From Shouchella hunanensis (GTDB taxonomy: Bacteria > Bacillota > Bacilli > Bacillales > Bacillaceae_D): 64,000 nucleotides of DNA. The translations under genes and the position numbers were made by a program. Location: positions 434,001-498,000 of the forward strand of contig NZ_CP117834.1 of NCBI RefSeq assembly GCF_028735875.1, given 5' to 3'. Of the stretch, positions 45,720 through 58,629 are shown in pieces; position 1 is the stretch's first letter, and each line of letters opens with the position of its first letter. Below the pieces are notes generated by a model, which did not search any database, was not told the origin of the DNA, and saw only the letters and a list, made by a program, of their open reading frames with translations.

Positions 45720-46070
45720 TGGAGACGGTGGGAATTGAACCCACGTCCAGAGATAACGACACTTACGCTTCTACGAGCGTAGTCTTTGTATTAGCATTTC
45801 GCTAACACATCGGCCCAAAGACAGGCTTCCGTGTAGCTAGCCTGATTAATCTCTTCCAACTCCCTCAGGCGGAGGGAGTAAGGCGTATCCCACTATAAGT
45901 GAGTCTCAACCACTCCACATGGGCGATGGAGAGGAGAGACCGCTTAGCTTATGCAGCTAAAGCGAAGTTATTGTTTTCTTTGCCAGTTATAGGCTAATGC
46001 GTTTTAACGAGGCCGCACCTCGACTCGCAACGTAAGCTCGACCTATCCCTGTCGAATCCAGAACGTCCCC
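45720..46070 (-). ncRNA. ssrA: Transfer-messenger RNA (tmRNA)
   Basis: The 5' end GGGGACGTTCTGGATTCGAC at 46070 pairs with the 3' acceptor strand CGTCTCC near 45721-45727, and the T-arm GGTTCAATTCC precedes it. The tag frame reads G-K-E-N-N-N-F-A-L-A-A then TAA (near 45990-45955), with the expected C-terminal A-L-A-A degron. The CCA end is not encoded: after the discriminator A comes TAT. It works with SmpB, encoded 78 nt upstream, to rescue stalled ribosomes. Confidence 0.97.
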
Positions 46071-46147
46071 GTATAAAAAAATATACAAGGCTTAACGCCT
46101 AGATTTATTATTATACTAAATCTGTGTTAAAAAGCAAGTGAAGCGAA

Positions 46148-46615
46148 TTAGCCCTTCATTCGCTCTCTTATCGCTCGATCCATTTCTCGCTTAGCATCTT
46201 TTTGCTTCAAGGTTTCTCGTTTGTCGTAATTCTTTTTCCCTTTTGCTAATCCAATTAATACTTTGGCAAACCCGTTTTTAATATACACTTTTAACGGGAC
46301 AACTGAATATCCTTGTTGCTGCGTCTCACCGATGAGCTTATCAATTTGCTTTTTATGCAACAACAATTTTCTCGCTCTAGTTGGCTCATGATTATACCGG
46401 TTTCCCTGTTCATATTCACTAATGTGTGCATTATGCAAATAAGCTTCACCGTTTTTTATCCGAGCGAATGAATCCTTTAAATTCATTCTTCCTGCGCGAA
46501 TCGATTTAATTTCTGTACCGGTAAGAACGATTCCTGCTTCATAGGTTTCTTCAATAAAATAATCATGACGGGCTTTTTTATTTTGTGCCATCACTTTACT
46601 TTCTGTTTCAGCCAC
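46148..46615 (-). CDS. smpB: SsrA-binding protein SmpB
   Basis: 155 residues. Conserved [18 protein letters not shown] near residue 22 and [12 protein letters not shown] near 122, with the basic C-terminal tail that enters the mRNA channel. It binds tmRNA and delivers it to stalled ribosomes. The first codon is GTG 46615; GTG ATG at codons 8-9 is an alternative, but the longer form aligns with B. subtilis SmpB. It lies just upstream of ssrA and downstream of rnr. Confidence 0.97.
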   Translation of the reverse strand: MAETESKVMAQNKKARHDYFIEETYEAGIVLTGTEIKSIRAGRMNLKDSFARIKNGEAYLHNAHISEYEQGNRYNHEPTRARKLLLHKKQIDKLIGETQQQGYSVVPLKVYIKNGFAKVLIGLAKGKKNYDKRETLKQKDAKREMDRAIRERMKG

Positions 46616-46648
46616 ACATACACCTACTTCCTCACATGTAACGGATGA

Positions 46649-47062
46649 TTATCTTCTCCCAAATCGCTGACGCTTCTTTTTCTTTGCTACTAACCCATCA
46701 ACAGCCATAAAGTGGGACCCATTGATAACAAATAAAAGTAGTACAGCAAACAATAATAGATCGAATTCAAAACCTCCAATAAAGCCTTGATCGAACTTCA
46801 CCATATAAACAGCACCAATCATCACAATCATTAGAATAGCACTCATCAAGCGTGTCAGCAAACCTAAGAGAAGCGCAAGACCTGCAATGATCTCAACTAA
46901 AGCTACCACAACTGCCATTATATCAGGTGATGGAATTGATATGCTCTCAAAAAACGCTACAGTCCCTTCAATACCACCATTAAATTTATCTAAGCCGTGG
47001 GCGATAAAGATCACCCCTACAACAAGTCTTACGAATGCAATACCAACTTCTGTTTTCATCAT
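46649..47062 (-). CDS. DoxX family membrane protein
   Basis: 137 residues, four hydrophobic helices, with the DoxX N-terminal motif F-V-R-L-V-V-G-V-I-F-I-A-H-G-L-D-K-F near residues 10-27 and a strongly basic tail. DoxX proteins are thought to act with redox or thiol homeostasis at the membrane; function here is unknown. GGAGG is about 8 nt upstream. It is inserted between rnr and smpB, which are neighbours in B. subtilis. Confidence 0.88.
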   Translation of the reverse strand: MMKTEVGIAFVRLVVGVIFIAHGLDKFNGGIEGTVAFFESISIPSPDIMAVVVALVEIIAGLALLLGLLTRLMSAILMIVMIGAVYMVKFDQGFIGGFEFDLLLFAVLLLFVINGSHFMAVDGLVAKKKKRQRFGRR

Positions 47063-47172
47063 TTTTGTTCCTCCTTCACCTTATTAGTGTAAAGAGGAAC
47101 AAAATAAGACTCAAGCAGGCACCTTTAGGAAACCGACGGATGTCTTCAGCCAAAAGGGCTACAAAACGGTCA

Positions 47173-49512
47173 TTATGAACGCTTTTTTCTGCGACCTTTT
47201 TTGCGCTTTACACTCGGTGCATTTTCGTAAAACGGCTTCTTTTTGCGCTTCCCGCTTTTAGGTTGTCCATCTTTTTTAGGGTCACCTGTTAAACGTGGAC
47301 GATCTTTTTTCTGCTGTTTATTGACACGTTTACCACCATCAATGACTTTTGGACGATCTTTGCCTCTTTGAGGTTTTCTTTTCTTCATCCCGACAATTTC
47401 AAAATCAACGGACGCTTCCTCTGTATTAACTGATACCACTCGAATTTCGAGCTCATCCCCAATACGAAAGACATTCCCACTTCGTTCTCCGATCATGGCA
47501 TAATGTTTTTGATCGTACCGGTAATAATCATCGGTTAAATAGCTTACATGCACGAGACCTTCAACTGTATTTTCCAACTCAACAAATAAGCCAAAGTTGG
47601 TAACACCACTAATCATGCCCGTATAGACTTCACCAATTTTATCTTCCATATACTGTGCTTTTTTCACATTATCGGTATCACGTTCAGCATCAACTGCACG
47701 TCGTTCCATATCCGAGGCATGCGCTGTTAAGCCTGGTAGCTTTTCTTGCCAATGACCAGTCGTTTTCGCATCTGTTTTTCCTTGAATGAGGTACGTTCGA
47801 ATTAATCGATGGACAAGTAAATCTGGGTACCGACGAATAGGCGATGTGAAATGTGTATAAAATTCTGCGGATAAGCCAAAGTGTCCAACTGAATTCACAT
47901 CATATTTCGCCTGCTTCATGGAACGTAGCATGATTCGGCTAATAATGGTTTCCTCAGGCTCACCATGGATCTCTTTTAATAACGATTGCAATGCCCGTGG
48001 ATGAATGGTGTTCGCTGTTCCTCTGACAACGTAACCAAAGCCGGTAATGAACTCAAGAAATGAGTTTAATTTCTCTGCATCTGGATCTTCGTGGATTCTG
48101 TATACAAACGGTAACTTCATCCAATGGAAGTGTTCTGCTACTGTTTCATTTGCTGCTAACATAAATTCCTCAATCAACTTCTCTGCAACGGATCGTTCTC
48201 GTAACACAACATCTTCAGGAGTACCTTCACTGTTTACTAACACTTTTGCTTCTTTAAAATCAAAATCAATTGCACCACGACCAAAACGCTTGTCTCTTAA
48301 AATTTGCGCAAGTTTTTCCATTTCTTCAAACATCGTTACGAGTGTGCTGTATCGTTCTCTCAATGCCTCGTCTTTGTTTACTAAAATGTCATTGACATCG
48401 CTATACGTCATTCGTTCCGTTGTATTGATCACACTTTGGAAAATGTCATGCTTCACAACGCCGCCATTTTGATCAATTTCCATTTCACAAGAAAGGGTTA
48501 AACGGTCAACTTGTGGATTTAAACTACAAATGCCGTTTGATAATCGATGCGGAATCATTGGTATGACACGATCAACTAAGTAAACACTCGTCGCTCGTTC
48601 AGATGCCTCTTTATCGATTGGGCTTCCTTCTTTCACATAGTGAGAGACATCAGCAATATGCACTCCTAGAAGATAATGTCCATTTTGCAACTTTTTCACT
48701 TGAACCGCATCATCTAAGTCTTTCGCGTCGGCTCCATCAATGGTTACAATTTGCTCGTCACGTAAGTCTCGACGTCCATTTAAATCATTTGGATCAATGA
48801 CATCTGGAACATTTTCCGCTTGTTCCAATGTGTCGTCTGAAAAACTTTGTGGGATGCTGTATTTATAAATAATTGACAAAATGTCCATACCAGGGTCATT
48901 TTTATGACCGAGAACTTCTTTAATTTCAACTTCTCCACCGAAGCGCCCTTCTGGATACTGAGTAATAGTGGCAATCACCTTATGACCGTCAACTGCACCC
49001 TTTTCTTTCCCTTTTATAACAAGGAAATCGGCGCTGATCCGCTTATCGTCTGCTACAACGAGGGCGTACGATTTAAACTCTTTGTATTCACCAACAATTT
49101 CAGTCACTTTGCGCTCAATAATTCGAATGACCTTTCCTTCCGCTCTTGAACCGTTAGCCCGTTCATCAATTCGTACAAACACAATATCACCGTTCATAGC
49201 GCCAGATAGTGACCCTTGAGGTACATATACATCTTCATCACCATCGTCTGGAATAATGAAAGCAAACCCTTTAGAGTGACCTTGCACTCGGCCACGAATT
49301 AAATTTAGTTTTTCAGGGATTCCATAGCGATTCGTTCGAGTACGAATCACTTCCCCTTCTCCTTCAAGTTCATTAAGCATCGTAATTAACTGTTTGAATG
49401 CCTCACTTGATGTTATTTGGAAACGTTCCTCTAGATCTTCTACAGAAACAGGTTTCGTTGCTTCTTCTTTAAAGTACTGTATGAGTTCTTCTTTATTTAT
49501 TTGGTCAGACAT
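47173..49512 (-). CDS. rnr: Ribonuclease R
   Basis: 779-residue 3'-5' exoribonuclease. Domain order: N-terminal winged helix (about 1-70), cold-shock OB domains, RNB catalytic core with [14 protein letters not shown] near residue 262 (metal-binding aspartates) and H-I-A-D-V-S-H-Y-V, then S1 domain near 640-720 ([13 protein letters not shown]) and a lysine-rich tail. It degrades structured RNA and non-stop mRNA together with tmRNA/SmpB. AAGGAG is 7-8 nt before ATG. Confidence 0.96.
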   Translation of the reverse strand: MSDQINKEELIQYFKEEATKPVSVEDLEERFQITSSEAFKQLITMLNELEGEGEVIRTRTNRYGIPEKLNLIRGRVQGHSKGFAFIIPDDGDEDVYVPQGSLSGAMNGDIVFVRIDERANGSRAEGKVIRIIERKVTEIVGEYKEFKSYALVVADDKRISADFLVIKGKEKGAVDGHKVIATITQYPEGRFGGEVEIKEVLGHKNDPGMDILSIIYKYSIPQSFSDDTLEQAENVPDVIDPNDLNGRRDLRDEQIVTIDGADAKDLDDAVQVKKLQNGHYLLGVHIADVSHYVKEGSPIDKEASERATSVYLVDRVIPMIPHRLSNGICSLNPQVDRLTLSCEMEIDQNGGVVKHDIFQSVINTTERMTYSDVNDILVNKDEALRERYSTLVTMFEEMEKLAQILRDKRFGRGAIDFDFKEAKVLVNSEGTPEDVVLRERSVAEKLIEEFMLAANETVAEHFHWMKLPFVYRIHEDPDAEKLNSFLEFITGFGYVVRGTANTIHPRALQSLLKEIHGEPEETIISRIMLRSMKQAKYDVNSVGHFGLSAEFYTHFTSPIRRYPDLLVHRLIRTYLIQGKTDAKTTGHWQEKLPGLTAHASDMERRAVDAERDTDNVKKAQYMEDKIGEVYTGMISGVTNFGLFVELENTVEGLVHVSYLTDDYYRYDQKHYAMIGERSGNVFRIGDELEIRVVSVNTEEASVDFEIVGMKKRKPQRGKDRPKVIDGGKRVNKQQKKDRPRLTGDPKKDGQPKSGKRKKKPFYENAPSVKRKKGRRKKRS

Positions 49513-49536
49513 TGTTTCACTCCTTTTCGTTCTATT

Positions 49537-50283
49537 TTAGTTTGACCATTCTAGTTCATTTAAAAACGACAGAATATCTTGGTGAAGTGTTTCTTTTTCA
49601 TCTCCTAATGTGATGACATGAGTAGACTTTTCATACCATTTTATTTCTTTGTCGTCTGTTTCAATTTCTTTGTAAATCATGTTTGCACTTTCAATATCAA
49701 TCATCTCATCATGCCTTGCTTGTACAATAAGAGCTGGAGCATAAATAAGATCTAACTCTTTTCGAACGTCGTCCATTAAACCACGTAATTGATACAACGT
49801 ATTCATTGACGTCTCCTTTAAAGCACGGACGTCCTTATCGATTTCTTCTTCCGTCTTTTTCTCTAATTGTTTATATTCTTTGGCGTATTTTAGAAACCCT
49901 TCTTTAATCGCTTCTTCTGTTCTCGGTCGAACAGGTGCACACATTGAAACGATCCCTTTTACAGGTTTAGAAAAACCAAGTTTTAATGTGAATACGCCGC
50001 CTAAGGATAACCCACAAACTGCAATCTCGTCATAGCCTTCACTTTGAAGATGCTCATATGCAGCTTCAACATCCTCCCACCAATCTTCCGGGCTATATTG
50101 AACAAGCTCTTCTGGAGGAACGCCGTGGCCACGGTAGAGTGGCGCATGGCACGTATAGCCTTCATTTTGCAAAAAACGGCCAAGCATCCGCACATCTGCT
50201 GTTGTACCTGTAAAGCCATGCAGCAGCAGGACAGCTCGCTTTCCCCCTTTAAATGTAAATGGTTTCGGTGCAACGATCTTCAT
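49537..50283 (-). CDS. est: Carboxylesterase (Est/YvaK type)
   Basis: 248-residue alpha/beta hydrolase. The oxyanion region is L-L-L-H-G-F-T-G near residues 19-26, the nucleophile serine is in C-G-L-S-L-G-G near 91-97, the acid in A-R-H-D-E-M-I near 193, and the histidine in S-T-H-V-I near 222. The family hydrolyses short-chain and monoacylglycerol-type esters. It lies between secG and rnr, as in B. subtilis, and overlaps the following hydrolase gene by 4 nt. Confidence 0.92.
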   Translation of the reverse strand: MKIVAPKPFTFKGGKRAVLLLHGFTGTTADVRMLGRFLQNEGYTCHAPLYRGHGVPPEELVQYSPEDWWEDVEAAYEHLQSEGYDEIAVCGLSLGGVFTLKLGFSKPVKGIVSMCAPVRPRTEEAIKEGFLKYAKEYKQLEKKTEEEIDKDVRALKETSMNTLYQLRGLMDDVRKELDLIYAPALIVQARHDEMIDIESANMIYKEIETDDKEIKWYEKSTHVITLGDEKETLHQDILSFLNELEWSN

Positions 50284-51014
50284 GTTGTTTTCTTCCTCTC
50301 TTGGCTAGTTTCCAATAGAAAGTCTTTAATTTGATTAATGACTTCTTCTGCTTCATAACCATGAAAGATCATATGTCTTGACCGCTTCATGGCAATTAAT
50401 TCTTTTTCATCCGATTCTATAATATCATAAAGGTGGTAAGCCGATTTCATGGGAACAAGCCCATCCATTTCTCCTTGGATAATTAACGTGGGCACACGAA
50501 TTTTACTTGCGTAAGGCTTTGTTTTTTGCACAAGTTGTAAAAACTGGGCTAAAGCTGCAAAAGGAGTTTCTCTAAACTTTTTCTCGTAAAGATCAATAAG
50601 CTGATCGTCCTCTTGAGTCCCAGTAAGGTGATAGCGAACCGCCGCAATCATATCTTTTAGAAACTGTTTCGGGTTAAAGTAGTAGGCTGCGGCATTTAAC
50701 AGCACTAATTTTTTAACTGAATACCGTGCCGCAATGTAAGTCGCAAGCATTCCGCCCATTGAAAAACCAATGACATAGACATCGGTACAGCGCTTTTGTA
50801 ATTCCTCAAAAGCTACTTCCACTGTATAAACCCACTCTTCATAGGTTGCACCCTTCAGAGCACTTAATTCTTTGCCGTGACCAGGAAGTACAGGACTATA
50901 AACAAGCCAGCCGTCCAGCTTTTGTAATTCTTGACAAATTGGCTCTACTTCCCAAGGATCGCCAGTGAAACCATGAATACATAGACAGCCAATCAAATCC
51001 ATCGCCTCTTTCAT
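50280..51014 (-). CDS. Alpha/beta hydrolase, paralog of Est
   Basis: 244 residues with the same catalytic plan as the adjacent Est: C-I-H-G-F-T-G-D-P near residue 12, nucleophile in G-F-S-M-G-G near 93, acid in Q-G-E-M-D-G-L near 196 and histidine in S-R-H-M-I near 223. Sequence similarity to Est suggests tandem duplication followed by divergence. Start overlaps the upstream monooxygenase stop (TAATG) and its own stop overlaps est (ATGA), so three genes are coupled. Confidence 0.88.
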   Translation of the reverse strand: MKEAMDLIGCLCIHGFTGDPWEVEPICQELQKLDGWLVYSPVLPGHGKELSALKGATYEEWVYTVEVAFEELQKRCTDVYVIGFSMGGMLATYIAARYSVKKLVLLNAAAYYFNPKQFLKDMIAAVRYHLTGTQEDDQLIDLYEKKFRETPFAALAQFLQLVQKTKPYASKIRVPTLIIQGEMDGLVPMKSAYHLYDIIESDEKELIAMKRSRHMIFHGYEAEEVINQIKDFLLETSQERKKTT

Positions 51015-51970
51015 TAGGATGACATTATCGTAGCTAAGCGTTCAAAGGATTTTACTTTTTCTTGATTATCATAGATATTCGTTAACACAAGAAATTGATC
51101 CGTTTGTGTTCGTTCAGCTAATTGTTCTAATTTAGAATGAACGGTTTCTTTCGATCCAATGATCATACGCGAACGGTTTTGCTGAATCACTTCCGTTTCA
51201 CGAACGGTTAAATCCCTTTTTAAGTGAATAGGAACACGACTGTCGATCCCCTTCTCCGTTTGCAGCAACCACAGATCTTGTTGCTCTGCAAGGAGATGCG
51301 CATGCTCATTATCCTCGCCACAAATAACAAAGACCGCTGTTAAAGCATTCTGGCTGTCTTTCGTTACACGTTGATATGCTTGATGGGCTTCTTTTACACG
51401 ATTAGGCTGAATGAAATAGCCATGAACAAACCCTAGATGCTTCTCTCCAGCAATACGTGCGCTTCTTTCTCCTAATCCCAATATATAAAGAGAAGGACTT
51501 GTAAGAGGTAACGGCGATGCTGTCATACCTCGAAAGCTCCGTTTCGTTGTCCACTCTATCACTTCATCTACTTTTTCCCAAAAGCGATGCACTTCACTCT
51601 CTTTTCCATTCGCAAGTGCCTCTCGAATCCGCTCATTTCCACCTGGAGAGCGCCCTATTCCTCCATCAATTCGATTAGGAAACATCACTTCGAGTTGATT
51701 AAAAAGGCTTGCCACTTTATAGGAGCTATATTGAGGGAGTAACACACCACCCGATCCTATTCGAATGTGAGACGTTCGCGCAGCAGCTGCTGCCATCCAG
51801 ATTTCTGGTGAGCTTGAGAGCATCCCCTTCGTACCATGATGCTCTGCAAACCAATAACGTTCATAGCCTAATGCCTCTGCTTTCTCTACAAGGTTTATCG
51901 TTTGACTTGCCGTTTTTTCTGCTGTATGACCAATGGAGACAGGGACTTGATCTAAAATACTAAGCCGCAC
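51014..51970 (-). CDS. Luciferase-like flavin monooxygenase
   Basis: 318 residues of the bacterial luciferase-like (LLM) TIM-barrel family, MsnO8-type. Typical elements: S-I-L-D-Q-V-P at the N-terminus, A-L-G-Y-E-R-Y-W-F-A-E-H-H near residue 35, I-G-S-G-G-V-L-L-P near 72 and G-G-I-G-R-S-P-G-G near 104. Such enzymes use reduced flavin and O2; substrate unknown. GTG start with GAGGTGATC upstream. It is coupled to the two hydrolases, suggesting a small oxidation-plus-hydrolysis pathway. Confidence 0.88.
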   Translation of the reverse strand: MRLSILDQVPVSIGHTAEKTASQTINLVEKAEALGYERYWFAEHHGTKGMLSSSPEIWMAAAAARTSHIRIGSGGVLLPQYSSYKVASLFNQLEVMFPNRIDGGIGRSPGGNERIREALANGKESEVHRFWEKVDEVIEWTTKRSFRGMTASPLPLTSPSLYILGLGERSARIAGEKHLGFVHGYFIQPNRVKEAHQAYQRVTKDSQNALTAVFVICGEDNEHAHLLAEQQDLWLLQTEKGIDSRVPIHLKRDLTVRETEVIQQNRSRMIIGSKETVHSKLEQLAERTQTDQFLVLTNIYDNQEKVKSFERLATIMSS

Positions 51971-52028
51971 GGAACGATCACCTCTTCATGCCCAGTTTTC
52001 CTCTTTTTGTCCTTTTTCAAACACAAAA

Positions 52029-52058
52029 AACGCCTGGAGTGAATCATGCCCAGACGTT
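52029..52058 (-). terminator. secG terminator
   Basis: AACGCCTGG (52029-52037) with CCAGACGTT (52050-52058), followed on the minus strand by a T tract. It lies 10 nt after the secG stop, so the monooxygenase-hydrolase genes depend on read-through or a promoter of their own. Confidence 0.75.
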
Positions 52059-52067
52059 TCGTTCTAC

Positions 52068-52298
52068 TTATAGGAAATACGCATTTGCTGCTGTTAATAT
52101 GAAAAACAATACAGCCAACACAATAGTCGCTCGATGCAAAACCGCCTCAAGACCTCGCGCTTTCTGTTTTCCAAGTAACTGCTCTGCTCCACCAGATATC
52201 GCGCCGGCTAAACCAGAACTACGACCTGGTTGTAATAAAACGACCGTTACAAGTAAAACAGATACAATAATTAACGCAATCATTAAAAACAGTTGCAT
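52068..52298 (-). CDS. secG: Preprotein translocase subunit SecG
   Basis: 76 residues, two transmembrane helices (about 3-22 and 55-75) joined by the conserved loop L-Q-P-G-R-S-S-G-L-A-G-A-I-S-G-G-A-E-Q-L-L-G. It assists SecYEG translocation. GGAGG is 7 nt before ATG. It begins the secG-est-rnr-smpB-ssrA block. Confidence 0.96.
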   Translation of the reverse strand: MQLFLMIALIIVSVLLVTVVLLQPGRSSGLAGAISGGAEQLLGKQKARGLEAVLHRATIVLAVLFFILTAANAYFL

Positions 52299-52364
52299 CC
52301 CTACACCTCCGTAAACACATTCAGTGTTTCTATCTTAACATAGTGAATAGGTGTAGACAAGGGG

Positions 52365-52811
52365 TCATTTTTTCAATAGCTTATGCTTCATAGACCACTG
52401 TTGTACGGTTTGGTGTTCCTCTTTAAGTCGACATTGTACACTTGATACAATCGTTGCATAAGGCGCTTCATCGACTTTCACCTGTTTGAGCGCCCCTTCA
52501 AATATCACTTGTCCTGCTTCGGTTCTAACGTACGTTACCGTCAACTGAAGGTCATACGCAGTTGGCGGTAAAACAAGAAAGAGTGCTGCTTTCTTTGATT
52601 GTTTTGTAAACGATGCCGATTTAGAATGCTCCCAAAGCGCAATGCGAAGAGTTGTCTCATCTAAAGCTACTACTTCACCAACACTTATCATTGCTTTATA
52701 AGGAAAGCCTTCATTATCTAACGTCACAAAGTACATCGCCATTTCTTTTTTTTGATCGAGATCCGATCCATCCAAGAACGCCTGCACTTGTTCAGGCAAA
52801 GAACTACTCAC
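52365..52811 (-). CDS. FMN-binding split-barrel (PNPOx-like) protein
   Basis: 148 residues resembling pyridoxamine-phosphate-oxidase-like split barrels: M-A-M-Y-F-V-T-L-D-N-E-G-F-P near residue 25 and I-A-L-W-E-H-S-K-S-A near 57 are consistent with flavin binding. Substrate unknown. GTG start at 52811 with GGAGGG 8 nt upstream. Its first 8 nt overlap the end of ubiX, so the two are translationally coupled; UbiX makes a modified flavin. Confidence 0.72.
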   Translation of the reverse strand: MSSSLPEQVQAFLDGSDLDQKKEMAMYFVTLDNEGFPYKAMISVGEVVALDETTLRIALWEHSKSASFTKQSKKAALFLVLPPTAYDLQLTVTYVRTEAGQVIFEGALKQVKVDEAPYATIVSSVQCRLKEEHQTVQQWSMKHKLLKK

Positions 52812-53370
52812 CTTTCAAGCCCTCCCAGCGCTTGTTCCATTGATGATCAATTCCAAATTGATCGAGAGCACGGTAAACAAGATGGTCGATTAGGTCATCT
52901 ATGGATTGGGGTTGGTTATAAAAAGCAGGCATCGGTGGAAAGATGGTTACCCCCATCCTTGAAAGTTCCGTCATATTTTCTAAATGAATCGTATTGAATG
53001 GCGTTTCTCTCGTCATTAATAGTAACGGTTTACGTTCTTTTAACATCACGTCTGCCGCTCTGGCCACAAGATTGTCTGCTAATCCTACTCGTATAGCTGC
53101 CAAGGTTTTCATGGAACAGGGTACAATCATCATTCCATCCATTCGCTTAGAGCCACTTGATATGGCTGCTGCTTGATCTTCACTACTATAGGAATAATCA
53201 GCTAACGCTTTCACATCCTGCACACTATAGGACGTCTCCTGAGAAATTGTCACTGCTGCCCATTTGGATAGCACAAGATGCGTTTCGATTTTTAATTCTT
53301 TTAGTGTCTCGAGTAATCTAATTGCGATTGGTGCTCCTGTCGCCCCTGTTACGCCAATAATTAATTTCAT
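52804..53370 (-). CDS. ubiX: UbiX-type flavin prenyltransferase
   Basis: 188 residues of the UbiX/Pad1 flavoprotein family. G-V-T-G-A-T-G-A-P-I at residues 6-15 binds the FMN phosphate, S-S-G-S-K near 70 and P-C-S-M-K-T-L-A near 84 are active-site segments, and R-E-T-P-F near 119 completes the fold. UbiX prenylates FMN to the cofactor of UbiD-type decarboxylases. No ubiD gene is adjacent; its partner here is a split-barrel protein. Confidence 0.92.
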   Translation of the reverse strand: MKLIIGVTGATGAPIAIRLLETLKELKIETHLVLSKWAAVTISQETSYSVQDVKALADYSYSSEDQAAAISSGSKRMDGMMIVPCSMKTLAAIRVGLADNLVARAADVMLKERKPLLLMTRETPFNTIHLENMTELSRMGVTIFPPMPAFYNQPQSIDDLIDHLVYRALDQFGIDHQWNKRWEGLKGE

Positions 53371-53563
53371 TCTTATTCTCCTATATAATTCAGCTTCTTC
53401 TTTCTATTATAACGTGAGCTAGAAGGAAGAAAAAGCGAGACACATTACGAACTAAAAGTGAAATTCCAGACAATTTTACCTAAGTAGGGATTGAGCAGTT
53501 ACGATCTGTATGAAACAGTTGGTCTTGTATTATTAAAGATCGCATTGACTAACTTAGTTAATT

Positions 53564-54817
53564 TCATTTAAATTCCATTTCCCGCCATGCAGATGGGTTA
53601 CCTGTACTTGGAACAACCCGACTATACACCTCTGCATGAACAACAGAATTCCTAACGAGCAATTGATGACATCCATAGTTTATTCCTGAGCCACTGTCTC
53701 CACCAGAGACATATAACCACCAGCCTGCAACATTTTTCTTTGGATGGTCAGATAGGGTATTGCCTTCAACAGTAGTCATATAATATGAACCTGGTTCTCT
53801 TATTTGGGAGATTGAAGTAACACGATTCATATCAAAACGTTTCGCTTTATTATCGTTTCTAGTTAAAGGTACTCTTTGTACACTTTCTCCAGCAAGTCCA
53901 AGAAACTTCTGTACACCGATATTACTCGAAAGTGCAAATAAACGTTGTCTTCTTCGACCAGCTAAATCACCAACAATAACCGTTAATAGTGTTTTATATT
54001 TAGTAAATGGATCCGTATACAGATAAAGGCCCTCAGGCTCTCCAAATCCTCTTACATATTCCCCATCTGGTGAGTGGCCAATCGCGTGCTCGAATTCTTC
54101 CATGATTGTACCGTTACTTAAGTTAATACGATACAAATGAAAATCATGTGCGCTTTGTCCAAAAGTAACATAAAAGTGATTATTATCAATTGCTAGACCT
54201 TGTAAAACTTGGCTGTTCATTTCAGGTGTAAAAGAAAAAGAATTTATTAGATTCCCCCATCGTTGATTCTTTGCATCATTTACTTTGTAAACTTCAATTC
54301 TCGTAGCTAACTTACCTGAAATTCGCTCAGAAATACGTAACGCCAACAAATTATTTTTTGAATCAGAAAACGGCGTTTGATAAATATTCGGGTTAGGGAA
54401 CTCTTTTATTCTCTGTACACTTGAATGATGAATGTCTATCGTCGTATTAGCAACATATGGTACTCTACAAAGCCACTGTGTCCGTATTTGATCATTACGA
54501 TCAACTTCTATCATATTCGTCCATAAATAGGTCCTTCCACTTTCTTTGTCTATACCAATTGAGGTACCGTGCCCACCGTTACGAAAAATCATCTGATCTT
54601 TAAATTTCCCGCCTAAAGAAGTTCTACTTACGATAAAACTTTCCTGTTTCCCATTGAACCCATTATAAACTTGAGTAGCAAACATAACCCCAAATTCCTC
54701 ATCAATTGTTAACCCTTGATTTACTGTTACATTAGCTAACTCCAGATCAAATAAATATAGCTCCTGTGCTTCCTCTACTGTAAATTTTTTTTGAACTAAA
54801 CTATTCGTCTCATCCAT
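53564..54817 (-). CDS. Orphan TagC/phage receptor-binding-like beta-propeller protein with knob-like tail
   Basis: 417 residues from ATG 54817 (AGGTGAGGTG a few nt upstream; GTG 54826 is possible). No signal peptide. Residues about 20-330 look like repeated beta-propeller blades of the TagC/DinC and phage P68-type receptor-binding family, e.g. M-I-F-R-N-G-G-H-G-T-S-I-G-I near 77-88 followed by Y-L-W-T-N. Residues about 340-417 resemble a pyocin-knob-type module: I-S-Q-I-R-E-P-G-S-Y-Y-M, a W-W-L-Y-V core and C-terminal A-W-R-E-M-E-F. Assignments are from memory of the families. The gene is AT-rich, stands alone between ubiX and eno, and no phage structural or lysis genes are near. Possible roles: phage remnant, wall-binding or bacteriocin-like protein. 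Confidence 0.6.
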   Translation of the reverse strand: MDETNSLVQKKFTVEEAQELYLFDLELANVTVNQGLTIDEEFGVMFATQVYNGFNGKQESFIVSRTSLGGKFKDQMIFRNGGHGTSIGIDKESGRTYLWTNMIEVDRNDQIRTQWLCRVPYVANTTIDIHHSSVQRIKEFPNPNIYQTPFSDSKNNLLALRISERISGKLATRIEVYKVNDAKNQRWGNLINSFSFTPEMNSQVLQGLAIDNNHFYVTFGQSAHDFHLYRINLSNGTIMEEFEHAIGHSPDGEYVRGFGEPEGLYLYTDPFTKYKTLLTVIVGDLAGRRRQRLFALSSNIGVQKFLGLAGESVQRVPLTRNDNKAKRFDMNRVTSISQIREPGSYYMTTVEGNTLSDHPKKNVAGWWLYVSGGDSGSGINYGCHQLLVRNSVVHAEVYSRVVPSTGNPSAWREMEFK

Positions 54818-54952
54818 TACATGCACCTCACCTTATTGTATTAAGCTAAAGAGCTTAATTTAATAATAACGGTTCTTTTAAGAAACCAACCTGCCAATAC
54901 ATTGCCAAGGTTCCACCATTCAAGTGTGTTCCTAATTTTACATATACAAAAA

Positions 54953-54986
54953 AACCTCTTAACTCCATTTAGGGAGCTAAGAGGTT
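54953..54986 (-). terminator. Terminator of the glycolytic operon after eno
   Basis: Minus-strand stem formed by 54986-54973 and 54966-54953 (AACCTCTTAGCTCC with GGAGTTAAGAGGTT) with a 6-nt loop, followed by T residues. Confidence 0.9.
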
Positions 54987-55002
54987 CATAAGAACAAAAC
55001 TC

Positions 55003-56310
<1,308 letters not shown>

Positions 56311-56320
56311 TTAAAATAGT

Positions 56321-58629
<2,309 letters not shown>

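Noticed and set aside
45511-45762. Minus-strand frame covering the 3' end of ssrA
   Set aside because: It is explained by tmRNA sequence and its terminator.
48047-48472. 141-codon plus-strand frame
   Set aside because: Antisense to the RNB domain of rnr, no initiation signals, low-complexity S/N composition.
53371-55002. Prophage remnant around the propeller gene
   Set aside because: No integrase, structural, holin or lysin gene, and no attachment-like direct repeats were seen; only the single gene is phage-like.
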